Shown: piece after piece, positions 1 to 10,358 of the stretch
How the letters are laid out: the number at the start of each line of letters is the position of its first letter
Position numbering within the stretch: the first letter of the stretch is position 1
Assembly (NCBI GenBank): GCA_036897485.1
Contig: JAYMTF010000979.1
Location: 1 to 27,605 of the forward strand
Source of the DNA: Pelargonium nanum
Lineage: Eukaryota > Streptophyta > Magnoliopsida > Geraniales > Geraniaceae
Length of the DNA: 27,605 nt
Direction of reading: 5' to 3'
Position numbers and translations under genes: made by a program
The notes under the pieces: model-generated
Seen by the model: the letters and a program-made list of their open reading frames with translations, nothing else
The model's database searches: none
Told to the model about the DNA's origin: nothing

Positions 1-930
1 CCGTTTCGAGTTCCACATCAAATTGAAATCATCCTCCTCCTCCTCCTTGCGCCTCGCCGAAGCCAACGCAATCGTTATCAGAACAATTGCCGCTATTGCC
101 AGCGCCAATGCAAATCCTAATTTACGCATGTTATCAGAATCGGATGTTGATTCGGATTTGGGATCGGATTTGGAATCGGAGCCATTGTTGGAGACTGGTT
201 GGGTCTGTTTATTCTCTGTGGGTTTCGGCGGTGGGGCTGGACAGGCTTTGTCCACTAGCTTTCCGCACAAGCCATCATTTCCGGCGAAAGATTTGGGGTC
301 GAATTTGGCGAGGCCGTCTGGGATTGGACCTTCCAATTTATTGTTGGAGAAATCGACGGAGCTTAAGCTGGATTGGTTCAGATCTGGAATGCGACCTATA
401 AACTGGTTGTTTTCCAGATGAAGCTCGATGAGCATCGGTAGTTTCGCCAAGGACCCAGGGATTTCACCGGTGAAATTGTTCCCAGACAACCAAACTTTCT
501 TCAAAGAACCCATGCCGGAGAAGTAATCGTCGGGAATTTCGCCGGAAAACTGATTGAAAGACAAAATCAGAGCCTTGAGAGCGCCGAGCTTGTTGAATGC
601 CGGGATGGGACCAGACAATGTGTTGTTGCTGAAGCTAAGCGTCCGGAGGGTGGTGAGCTCCACCAACGGCGCGGGGTCGATCTTTCCGGCGAGAGCTAGG
701 CCGACGACATGGATTCCGGTGATGGCGGCGTCGTTGCATACGACGCCGGCCCATTCGCCGGAGCAGGGAGGGGTGCCGGGAAGCCAAGAACTCAAGGCGA
801 CGTCGCCGTTGGAGATGGTGGATTTGAAATTGAGGAGGATCTGTTCGTCGGTGATTGAGAGAGAGAGGTTGAGGATTGAGAAGAAGAGGAAGAAAGAGAA
901 AGAAAAGGAAAAGAACCGAACAGCGGCCAT
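1..930 (-). CDS. PRK: Pollen receptor-like kinase, LRR ectodomain and TM part (5' partial gene)
   Basis: A single open frame of 310 codons reads from an ATG at 928-930 to the left window edge, so the kinase domain lies outside. Residues 1-25 form a signal peptide rich in Phe and Ser. An LRR N-cap follows, ending in PPCSGEWAGVVC, then about five leucine-rich repeats with plant-type xIPxx turns (LSGPIPAFNKL, FSGEIPDDYF, FTGEIPGSLAKL, FIGRIPDL, LEGPIPDGLAKF). After the C-cap (NDGLCGKLVDKAC) comes a Pro/Ser/Asp-rich juxtamembrane stretch, a transmembrane helix at about residues 271-290 and a basic-acidic start of the cytoplasmic part (ARRKEEEEDD). This arrangement of few LRRs with a short stalk matches the pollen receptor-like kinases (PRK family, LRR-III), which act at the pollen-tube plasma membrane in tip-growth signalling. 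Related LRR-III receptor kinases with weak kinase activity are an alternative. The family call is firm; the exact member is not. Confidence 0.88.
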   Translation of the reverse strand, partial: MAAVRFFSFSFSFFLFFSILNLSLSITDEQILLNFKSTISNGDVALSSWLPGTPPCSGEWAGVVCNDAAITGIHVVGLALAGKIDPAPLVELTTLRTLSFSNNTLSGPIPAFNKLGALKALILSFNQFSGEIPDDYFSGMGSLKKVWLSGNNFTGEIPGSLAKLPMLIELHLENNQFIGRIPDLNQSSLSSVDFSNNKLEGPIPDGLAKFDPKSFAGNDGLCGKLVDKACPAPPPKPTENKQTQPVSNNGSDSKSDPKSESTSDSDNMRKLGFALALAIAAIVLITIALASARRKEEEEDDFNLMWNSKR

Positions 931-1001
931 TGCAGAGGCCGGGAAGGGACGCTGCTAAGCCGCTGTTCGGAGAGAAATTGCGGTTGTTCTCTGAGAGACA
1001 T
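792..1001 (-). other. Possible upstream ORF overlapping the PRK start
   Basis: An ATG at 999-1001 on the minus strand opens a 69-codon frame that passes over the receptor-kinase ATG (928-930) in another frame and ends at 792. It would matter only if transcription starts upstream of 1001, which the sequence does not settle. The encoded peptide is Ser-rich and has no recognisable domain. Confidence 0.25.
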
Positions 1002-2774
1002 TGTGGAGGTTGGGTTTTATTAATTTACCTTCTACTTTCTAATTATAGGATGTATTATTTGGAGAAGACAGAGTTGTCCCAATATAGGCGTTGAACTGGT
1101 CAACCATGATCTTATTTCAGGTGCAACAATTCTCCTCAATTTCGGTCTCCATTTCTTCTCAATTCTGGTTCAAATCTAAACAAAAACTGAACCTGAATTA
1201 TTTATCTAAAAATAAAAAAAACGTGTTCTTAGCAATATCTATGCATCATGCACATTCACATAAACGAACTTCATGTATTACTATTTTGGCAATATGATAA
1301 ATAATTAAATATCGAGTAAGCAATGTGATTACATAATTTTGGAGCAAAATTCATAGGTTCTGTGATATTGAATTTTTTATAGCATGTATAATTGCTCTCT
1401 AGTAACAAGAGAATGGTATAATTGATTGTATATGTTTAAATTGTAATTAACATCTTCGAACCCGTATTAAAATTAATAATAATTTTCATAACTTATGATC
1501 TTTGCTCTTTTATATATATCATGTTTATACATATTTGTTATATTTTTTTCTTTTTGAAAAAATTGTGTTATTATGTTATTTATTATGAAAATTGTTTGTC
1601 TATTTCAAATTTTAACTTAATATTACTACGTAGATAGATTTATAGTCTAAGAAACTATAGCTGAAATTTGTTGATGAATTTATGATTAAAATGGTCTTAA
1701 TATGCTTACATTTCTTTGGGAATTTGACAGCCTACACGTTTTTTTTATAGTCATCTTACACATTTTAAAGAATAATAAGTATTTTTCTTCAAAGACACGA
1801 AGATGCTATTTATATTTACTAAATTTAAAAACTATATTTGATATAGATAACATCTATATCATACCAATTTTTTATATATATTGTGTCTTATGACAAATAA
1901 TTGATCTATAAATTGAATCAATAGAATTAATTATTAGATTTAATTAAGCTATGTTATACGATTATAATGGTTTGATCAATTTGGTAAAATTAGATAATTG
2001 ATAATTTCAATAACCAAAGTGAATAGTTGAATATAGTCCTACAAGTGACCATCATATGACTTTGATTTATTCATACAATGAGACATAAAACGTGAATACA
2101 TTAAATGTGATAGTTTGTTGGAGCTCATTTATGAAGTTTTTTAGGATTATAAAGTTTGTTTATCATGTGCAAGTACAACCGTCGCACAAAATAAGAGACG
2201 TCAAAACTCGTTTTTTATTCATAATTATGTGCCCACTTTTATGGTTTGGCTTATACAGTAGTCTTAAATTTTTACCAAACTACCTACAATTGGATTGCTA
2301 ACATAGTGTCTAACCTCTGTGCATTGCTCAAACCAGAAAAGATTAACAGTAATTAGCGGGACAAAAACACAGACACTGCAAAAATAAATATTAAAAAAAA
2401 ACATTTGTGTTCGGTCCTAATTAGAAGAATCATGGTTTAGCCCAAACGCACCAATTTGGTATTGTTGATGAGCGACAGTGATGAGTGATGACTATTGACT
2501 ACAATGCAGGAGATACCTACAGTATCGTCTTCCCCACTGTAACCCTCCTCCTTCCCCAATCCAAACAAAAATCAAATCAACCTCCATTTTTTCTGGTAAA
2601 ATATACAGAGAGAGTTCACTGAATCACTGACCTAACCTTCAAACCTACTTTGAATTTGATAACGATTCACAACAAGAAACCCACCATCTGCTCTGATGCT
2701 CATTTTCAAATTTCACAGCACAGATCTAACTGGGTTTTGGTTCAACATTCCATCTTTGTTTCTGTAGTTTAATT
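931..2774. other. AT-rich intergenic region between divergent PRK and GH28 genes
   Basis: This 1.8-kb gap separates two divergently transcribed genes and must hold both promoters. Most of 1100-2350 is AT-rich with no coding signal, TIR pair or tandem array that I could see. The 2500-2770 part is more pyrimidine-rich and probably contains the promoter and leader of the GH28 gene. Short ORFs here look random. Confidence 0.6.
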
Positions 2775-5700
2775 ATGGTGGAGACCATCGGACCGGGCCG
2801 CCTCCACCACCAGAGGCTCGACTTCAAGCGCTGGGTGTCGGCATTCCTCTCCTCGCACAGGACTCTCTTCACTGTCCTCTGGATCGCCGCCTTCGCCTCC
2901 GTCTTCGTCTGGCAGCGGAACATTCTCGGTGGCTTCTCCGTGTTCGGCCGGGTCGTGCCTAGGCCGGTGCCGAAGCTCCGGCCGCTGGCCTTCAACATTA
3001 CTGATTTCGGCGGTGTTGGGGATGGTGTCACTGTGAACACGAAGGCCTTTGAGAGGGCGGTTTTGGCTATCTCGAAGCTGGGAAGGAGAGGCGGTGGCCA
3101 GCTCAACGTGCCTGCTGGGTATTGGCTTACCGGACCCTTTAATCTTACTAGTCATATGACCCTGTTTCTTGCTGAAGACGCCGTGATACTTGGAATTCAG
3201 GTGGGTTTTTGTTTCTATTTTCATGTTTTTTTTTCCTTACTTGTGAGCTTGCTTAATTTAGTAACATTGTGCTTGTAATTGTAGTGCTTCTGTTATTTTC
3301 AACTATATGAAGTATGAGATTCATTTCATTAGGATCCGTCTTGACTAAGAGAGAATTGGTAGATTTTGCTTGTTGTAGTTGCCTTGGATTCTCGTTTCTC
3401 AATGTAGTGTGCAATTTAAGTGATATGGGATGTGAAATGTTGAGGATGTATTTAAGGTTAGGTGATATGAAATCGGTAAATACAAAGCTCACCTTCGGTG
3501 TTACAACTTGATTGCATGCACATTTATGAAGGCAAAGGATGTGGGTCGCAATAAGTGACTTTCCCAATCTCGATGAGTTATATGTTTACCTATTATTAGT
3601 CTAATATATTGCAGTATGAGATTTTGTTGAAGGGGTACGCCAACATTATGTTGATGATCAGTATATTAGGTTTTGAGGTTGTGTTTGGAAGTACTTGCAG
3701 TATATAGGTTTCTGTTGTTGATTGTTTATTTGTAATCGTAATTGCCATTGCCCACTAGGGTTACAGGTTTATTACCATTTTTACATGTATAGTAGTACTG
3801 TATAAGTCCATCAACATACTAACTGTGCCCATACCTATGGGCCTATTTGTTGGCCATTACATTCATCTGTGTCTCGATTATTAGATTTTTATATTTTCTT
3901 AGTTCTTGGATTTTCACATTCAGGTCATGGTTTTGTCCGAAAAGTTATTTGATCATTAGGGTCATTCTAGCATCACTCTTATCCATATCTACTCTACATA
4001 TAAAGTTTCTTAAAACATAAACGGATACCCTACAAATGTTCACTTTCATTTGCTAATATACTTGTAAAATCCATACTTACAATCCAGGTGTTTTTCTAAT
4101 CTGAATGTTTTCAGTTCTCATCTCTGTGTGCTTTCTATCTGCACAAGCTTGCAGCAGCCATATCTGCAACCTATGTTGCATCAGTATTAGTTCACATTAC
4201 ATTCAAGTATTTGGATATAGAGTCAAGTTGTTCCAGACAATAGAAGTTAAAAACTCTAAATAATTGTTCTGGTTCAGAGAACAGCAAGGTCTGCTTTCTT
4301 AGTTAGCTTCAATTTGGATCGTGGAATGGAAGCAAATGATGAGGGAATTCACACGTTAAACATATTTAATATGCCTTCCTTGTTTTAATAAAGGCTTGCA
4401 GAGCTACTGCAGATTTTGGGATTACATTATCTGGGACTTGAGTTAACATTTCAGTTTTGGCCATTGATTTTTACTTTTTTCTGATATTGTCACCTAGCTA
4501 ATAATTATTTAGGATCTGATCTCATGTATAACATTTAACAGGATGAGAAATTATGGCCTTTGATGCCTCCATTACCTTCATATGGCTATGGGAGAGAGCA
4601 TCTGGGACCTCGATATGGGAGTTTAATCCATGGCCAAAATCTCAGAGATGTTGTCTTGACAGGTTAGTTTATTCACCTTCTTTCTCTGTTGTGTTCAGTT
4701 TATTCCTAAATTATATTATTTTGCTTTAAAACATGAGCCTTGATCTGGCAAGTAAATGATATGCTAGTACTCATGGTTTCTAAAATCATGTTTTGTATTG
4801 CTAACTTCTGTAAGCAAGAGTTATGTAACCCATATTATTGGCTCTAGTGTTCAACTTCAATAGATGCATCAGGCCATCTTCTTTGCATTGTAACCGGCAG
4901 GTAAGATTCCAGAAAATGTAGGATTTTTGTTTAGAATATTCTTTTTTCCATTAAGAGCAAAAATTTAAATCCTGCCATTCTCAGAAATGAAACATTTAAG
5001 GTCTTTAAGATTTCTGTTTAAATCGTTGATGAAAAATAAAAAGATTCCTGTATAATAGGAAATGGGAAGGTAGTGCAGATCATACTCTTCAAAAGCCACC
5101 CCAAATTTCAGCCCCTTATAACTTCAGAAAAGGTCTTATGCTGACTAAGTATAAATATAGAAGCACACAAGCTGGGACTCAATATCGTGTTAAGTGACCA
5201 AAAGATGTTTTGTTGGTGTAGTAGACCCAGTGATAAGATAATGTTCTAAACAGTAAAATTGCCATATATCTATTTGTGAATGAGGACAGCAATTTCACTT
5301 CGCACGTCCTCAGTTATTCTTGATATGGTGAGGCTCGAGATGGCTCGCTCTTCTAACATGTTCATGTTGTGAGTTATGATGTCAACAGTCATGCCATTTA
5401 GTTCCAAAGGCTGTAAAATCAAAATTATCGAGAACAAAAGAAAAACTGTGCTCCCACTCATTACTTTACCTAGTGGAGCGAAATCTTTTATTTATTTATT
5501 TATTTATTTATACTCCTATAAAAGTAAAACCTCTCTTTTAAAACTAGAAAGGAATTTGGGGAAAGAAGCTTGTGATTCCATGTCTTATCATTTCTGCCCA
5601 GGATCTTAGAGGGATTACTTGTCTGTATACGGTGTGCCTCAGGAATAGACTATAAAATTTAGACTAAGAGCATGACTTCTTTGCATCTCCCGCACTCAAT

Positions 5701-8700
5701 ATTCTGGCCATTGGTTGTCACTGATAACATGCTTTTGATCAATTTAGATTTTAACTGTGGATGGATTGGGTGATTAAGTAGGTGCATCTAGAGTGTGCTT
5801 ATCGCTATTGTGAACGTTAAAGCTATTGGTATTCGTGCACAAATGTTCACCGACTTGCTTTGGTTCTGTGTATGCAGGGCACAATGGTACCATAAATGGA
5901 CAGGGTCAAACATGGTGGAAAAAGTATCGTCAAAAACTTCTCAACCACACTAGGGGCCCCCTTGTACAGATTATGTGGTCCAGTGACATTGTAATCTCTA
6001 ATATAACATTACGTGACTCTCCATTTTGGACACTGCATCCATATGACTGCAAGAATATTACGGTCAAGAATGTTACGATTTTGGCTCCCACATTTGAAGC
6101 CCCAAACACGGATGGAATTGATCCTGGTATGTTTCTTTTGCTAAATAGTTTTCTGTTTGTGGAATACATGATGAGTGCAAGGACTATTTTCTGCCTGACT
6201 TGTTTTCTGTAGCGGTCAGCATGCTGAAAGATCCAAACTGCAAATATTCTGTATGGACTCTTGAGATTTCATGACACATACATCAAAATTTTGCACTGTT
6301 AAAGTTTTCTACATGTAATTACTAGAAAAGGGTGAAGACTGAGTTGAAATAATCTGAATGATAATGATAAGTAAATTTGATTGACTGGTCCCTAATAGAA
6401 ATGTTGTTTACCTCACCAACTGACAAGATAGATTAATAATTAGGGGAAATGCAAGTAAGGTTGCTAGGCTACATTTAATGCTTTGTACATTAGAATGGAT
6501 GTTTTATTGGTTCTACCTAGGATCTTAGAAATGATTGAACTTGAAATGCATTCTCCTGTATCTTTTCTTTTCCTTTAAATCAAACTTCTATAATATGAGT
6601 TGAGAAACTTGAGATCTATTTAGTTGCATTCTCTTTCTTATTTTAATTCATTCTGTCATTTTTTTTACCTTAAGTTATTCTTTAATTATGCAATAGAGAA
6701 CTCTATTACTTGGGAACTGTAGGCCTGATTATTAATTGTGTTTTCATTTATATTCTAGTATTCAAGTTTTAGAAGTTTATTCACCATTTATCCCTTTCCT
6801 ACTAAAATTATTTTAACAAAAATTGGTGTCATTCACAGATTCATGTAAGGATATGGTTATTGAGGATTGTTATATAAGTGTGGGGGATGATGCAATTGCT
6901 ATAAAGAGTGGATGGGATCAGTATGGAATTGCATACGGACGCCCTTCAGCGAACATTCTCATCCGTAACCTTGTTGTGCGCTCTATGGTCAGGTAGAACT
7001 CTAACTATTTGCTTTCCCATGGTACACATTCATTGCAGACTTGTTACATATTTCAAAGGGGAATTGGTGTTTATGATTGCTGCAAGTGTAACTCTTCTGC
7101 ATCTGCATACCTAAGCAATGCATCATTTCATCACTGAGCCATCACTATCCATGTGTGATTGCACTTTAAAAACAAATTATTAACTTTAAATTTTAAGCTG
7201 CTATGCATATGGCCCATAGTCTTCTTCTAACAAACTTCCCCACAAGATGACCGTGATATAAGATACATCGTGTTTATTGTCAACTTACTGTTGGGACTTG
7301 AGCTGTCAAGTTACATTTGATACTGGTGTAAAATTGACTTATTATTCCTCCGACACTTGTCATGCATGCCAGAAATCACACAATCTGAAATTTGGCAGTG
7401 CACAGTCCACAATACTCTTTCCAAAATATAAATACTCCATTTGTGTCAAAATGAGTGATTTGTTTCTCTAAAATGTTTGTCTTAAAATGAGTGTCCTCTT
7501 TTCTTTTTGATAAATTCGTTATACATGAGTTATCAATGCTATCTATAAGATAAGTTAGTTAGAACCCATTGACTTTGTTAAAACAAAGTCATATATGGGG
7601 GGACATGAAAGAAAGTTAACCAGTAATCATATTTTTCTTAATTTTTGCAACAAAAAAAAATGACAGTGAAAAGTCATTTGAGACTGAGGGGTACCTAATA
7701 TTGAGAACTACACCTATGAATTATCACCTTAATCCTCCAATCAACTTGATATTTCGCGAGCATGATTGGTTTAGGTAGATTATTTAATTAATATTTGATT
7801 TTGAAAATTTTAAGTACAAGAAAAAGTTGTGGACTGGCATAAAATTAAGTTAGTTTTACACCAGTGTCAATTGAAGCTCCCTCACATTACATACAATTTG
7901 AATGTTTATTCAATCTGTTATACAATTTGTTACGCTTTTCATTTTCTTTGATGAGTTAAAACTGCCCGACTTTTGCAATTTTTTGTATCATCTACACTTC
8001 CAAATCTGCCAATACATAGATCATGCACATTTTATATATAAATTAGTACGCCCTCCATCCAAAATGAGTGTCCACTTTAATTTTTTGAGTTAGTAATGCA
8101 TGAGTTATCAACATTATCCCTAAGATAAGTGAGAAGTCCTTGAGTTTTTTACGACAAGAGCTCATGGGGATACAAAGGGGAAAGTCCAACCCTAACTAAC
8201 ATATTCTTAATTTCCACAAAAATTGGAAAGTGGACACTCATTTTGGGACGGATGGAGTATTATACGAGATACATTTGGAGTGTGTGGAAAGTGTGTGGCA
8301 TATATGTGGGTATTAAGAGCCAATTGAAGTGTTTATTTATGTTAACTTTACTTTGATGGGGGAGTTGGTCCAATATGTTGTGCTTTTACATTTTGTAGGA
8401 TTATTTTTGTTGAGTTCGTGATTAATTCCTCTGTATGTAAAAAACCCTGAAATTTGACGTTGACATAACCAAACTTTTGTTGCATTCAAATAATATGTTT
8501 TTGTGAATGTTAGAGGAATTTTGTTTTATCAGAAAAGAAAAACTATTATTTTCATATGGAAAAGAAAATCATCAGTTTCAAATCTGCTATTTGTTCCTGC
8601 AACTGTGAGGAAGTAACTCCAAATGATGACATTTATGACTTATGTTTCTTGTCTTAAGTAAGTTGCTGCAGCAGTAGCAACTGGAACCTTCAGAAGTTGA

Positions 8701-9372
8701 TTGCCAACTTGTAATTGCTGGCATGTGAAGCACAGTCCTGGACTGTTACCTCAAGCAAATTGTTATATGTCACATGTCACTTGGCATGTAGAAATTAAAT
8801 TGCATCAGATAGTTACTAACATTCCTCCTTGGCTGAATCATGACAGTGCTGGCATATCAATTGGCAGTGAGATGTCTGGTGGTGTATCAAATGTAACTGT
8901 GGAGAATCTCCTCGTGTGGAACTCAAGGCGTGCAGTTCGGATTAAGACTGCCCCTGGAAGAGGTGGATATGTTAGACACATAACCTACCGTAATATAACA
9001 TTTGAGAATGTCCGGGTTGGGATTGTTATCAAGACAGACTACAATGAACACCCGGACAAAGGTTACGATCCAAAGGCTCTTCCACTGCTTCAAGACATAA
9101 GTTTCACTGGTGTTCATGGTCATGGAGTTCGGGTACCTGTTCGCATACACGGGACTGAAGAAATTCCGGTGAGAAACGTGGTATTCCGGGATATGTCAGT
9201 AGGACTGACGTACAAGAAGAAGCATATCTTCCAGTGTGCTTATGTTCAAGGCCGTGTTATTGGCACCATCTTCCCAGCACCATGTGAACACCTTGATCTG
9301 TACGATGAGCAAGGACGGCTCATCAAACCCTCTGTTTCCCAGAACATTACCGACATAGATTATGATTTTTGA
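2775..9372 (+). CDS. GH28 polygalacturonase-like protein, membrane-anchored (five exons)
   Basis: Exons are 2775-3200, 4542-4662, 5878-6126, 6839-6992 and 8847-9372, all with GT-AG borders and consistent phase, giving 491 aa. Residues 1-29 are basic and cytosolic-like, and 30-46 form a hydrophobic helix, so a type II signal anchor or uncleaved signal is likely. The GH28 beta-helix follows. Motif I is NTDGIDP (259-265), motif II is GDDAIAIKSG (281-290) and motif IV is RIKT (348-351). Known GH28 enzymes hydrolyse alpha-1,4-galacturonan in pectin with Asp residues equivalent to D261, D282 and D283. The usual GHG motif carrying the conserved His reads SAGISIGSE here (317-325). This is typical of a plant GH28 clade often called 'probable polygalacturonase', so it is a family trait rather than damage. 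Activity on pectin is therefore inferred. Several N-glycosylation sequons fit a secretory or wall location. Intron 4 is 1,854 bp and carries two MITEs. Confidence 0.93.
5270..5410 (-). other. Antisense exon-like ORF inside GH28 intron 2
   Basis: On the minus strand an acceptor-like sequence (GATTTTACAG, 5420-5411) is followed in phase by 46 codons and a TAG stop. The peptide begins PLELNGMTVDIITHNM, continues with LEERAISSLTISRI and ends RSEIAVLIHK. Its mix of Glu, Arg and spaced hydrophobic residues looks like a helical protein rather than translated intron. I do not recognise the family. It could be the last exon of a captured gene fragment, a pseudogene piece or a chance ORF. No further exons were found on this strand between 5411 and 5877, and no terminal repeats were seen around it. 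Confidence 0.3.
5487..5510. repeat. (TTTA)6 microsatellite in GH28 intron 2
   Basis: Six perfect TTTA units lie in the intron. This is a simple-sequence repeat with no expected function, but it is likely to be length-polymorphic. Confidence 0.9.
7435..7691. mobile_element. Decayed Stowaway-type MITE, copy 1, in GH28 intron 4
   Basis: The left end reads CTCCATTTGTGTCAAAATGA after a TA dinucleotide (7433-7434). The right end, read backwards, is a diverged version of the same inverted repeat next to a TA (7692-7693). An internal stretch (ATGAGTTATCAATGCTATC, then ATAAGATAAGT) matches copy 2 downstream. The CTCC...AAAATGAGTG terminus and TA target duplication are hallmarks of Stowaway (Tc1/mariner) MITEs. 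It is clearly older and more diverged than copy 2. The exact ends are less certain. Confidence 0.6.
8049..8257. mobile_element. Stowaway-type MITE, copy 2, in GH28 intron 4 (209 bp)
   Basis: The left end reads CCCTCCATCCAAAATGAGTG and the right end reads CACTCATTTTGGGACGGATGGAG. These form inverted repeats of about 30 bp with a small gap, extended by the GTCCACTTT / AAAGTGGAC pair. TA dinucleotides flank both sides (8047-8048 and 8258-8259). The element has no coding capacity and would depend on a mariner-type transposase in trans. Length, termini and TA target site fit the Stowaway superfamily well. Confidence 0.85.
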
Positions 9373-9904
9373 CAAGAAAACAACATGCCTGTTTGAATTG
9401 AGTTTGTGGACTCGGTGAGGAGCAGTTGATCTTATTCTGTTACGAGTAATTTCTTTTCTTCTTCATCGTAACCTTCTTATTTTACAGGTTGAAATGTACA
9501 TACAAATTTAAGGGGTTAATACACTACTGACGAATTTAATTTCTAATGCAAAGTCTACAGGTTCTATCAAACTGTGTCCCTGAACTAGTATGAGTGTTTT
9601 ACTGTAGCTTTATTTATTTATGATTTGAGTTTTGAGACTGAGAAAATTACATTTTATTTTATCGAACATTTTTTACAATAAACTCAACTTATAGTTTCTT
9701 ACCGTTGTACATTTATCAAACATAATTGACTTTTTAAAACAGCTTATTGCCATTTGTTGTGTTTGGCTTTGTTGCTGTTTTTGTTGAGTTGTTTTTGGTT
9801 CTTCAATTGCCCAGAAAAACAAAAAGTAATTTGTTATTTGTACGACTAGGCAAACAATTCCAAAGGATGATACAGTGACACCGTTAGATTATAGAGCAAG
9901 CGTG

Positions 9905-9910
9905 AACGTG
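9905..9910 (+). promoter_or_regulatory. AACGTG (T/G-box) upstream of JAZ
   Basis: AACGTG is a known G-box variant bound by MYC2-type bHLH factors in jasmonate-responsive promoters. It lies about 180 bp upstream of the TATA box. The assignment is inference from motif and context. Confidence 0.4.
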
Positions 9911-9961
9911 GTACAGTAAGCGACAAAGATAGCGCCGAACCGGACCGATTAATAGAAAAAA

Positions 9962-9967
9962 CACGTG
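9962..9967 (+). promoter_or_regulatory. Perfect G-box (CACGTG) upstream of JAZ
   Basis: A palindromic CACGTG sits within ACACGTGT, about 120 bp upstream of the TATA box and 57 bp from the AACGTG box. JAZ genes are classic direct MYC2 targets through G-boxes, which sets up negative feedback in jasmonate signalling. Other bHLH or bZIP factors also bind this core. Confidence 0.55.
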
Positions 9968-10087
9968 TTTTTTGAACGACCCAACAAACCAGACAAATAA
10001 ATATACATACTGTATAAGATAATAACGTAGGTACACGGAAACCACCAGCTCTTTAAACACACATATATTCCTCGTGTTTTTTAACTC

Positions 10088-10094
10088 TATATAA
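10088..10094 (+). promoter_or_regulatory. TATA box of the JAZ gene
   Basis: TATATAA within CTCTATATAATATAA lies 201 bp upstream of the JAZ ATG. Transcription would be expected to start near 10118-10125, giving a leader of about 170 nt. Confidence 0.55.
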
Positions 10095-10133
10095 TATAAT
10101 AATCCTCACCCCCACACCACAGCGCAGATTCAG

Positions 10134-10358
10134 ATGCTTCTCTTCCCTCTACAAAACAACACCCAAATTCGCATTTCTCAAAAACCCTCAATCACAGCTT
10201 CTTCAATCCTCTCAAACCGCTCTTCGTCTCCTCAATCTGAAACTTACTTCAGTTCTCAATTTTGCCGGTACCGTCGCCGGAAACTCATCAGACCATGTCG
10301 ACTTCGTCGGAGTTCTCTTACCAGAAGCCGAGCTTCTCGCAGAAGTGTAGCATGTTGA
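10134..10358 (+). other. Possible upstream ORF overlapping the JAZ start
   Basis: An ATG at 10134 opens a 74-codon frame that reads past the JAZ ATG at 10295 in another frame. It lies only about 10-16 nt from the start site predicted by the TATA box and has C at -3, so leaky scanning is likely. The JAZ ATG has A at -3. Confidence 0.3.

Larger units (their letters stand above)
9373..10294. other. GH28 3' UTR and JAZ promoter and leader
   Basis: The first few hundred bases after the GH28 stop are AT-rich and probably hold its 3' UTR and poly(A) region. From about 9880 the composition changes and MYC-type boxes, a TATA box and a pyrimidine- and C-rich leader for the JAZ gene appear. No other gene was seen. 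Confidence 0.6.

Noticed and set aside
3253-3567. 104-codon minus-strand ORF in GH28 intron 1
   Set aside because: No domain, no good splice sites and composition typical of random AT-rich intron sequence.
8701-8846. In-frame extension of the last GH28 exon towards the left
   Set aside because: It reads into intron 4. The acceptor at 8845-8846 restores the conserved SAGISIGSE sequence exactly.
9510-9600. GGGGTTAATACACTAC in the GH28 3' region, considered as a MULE end
   Set aside because: No inverted partner or flanking duplication was found.
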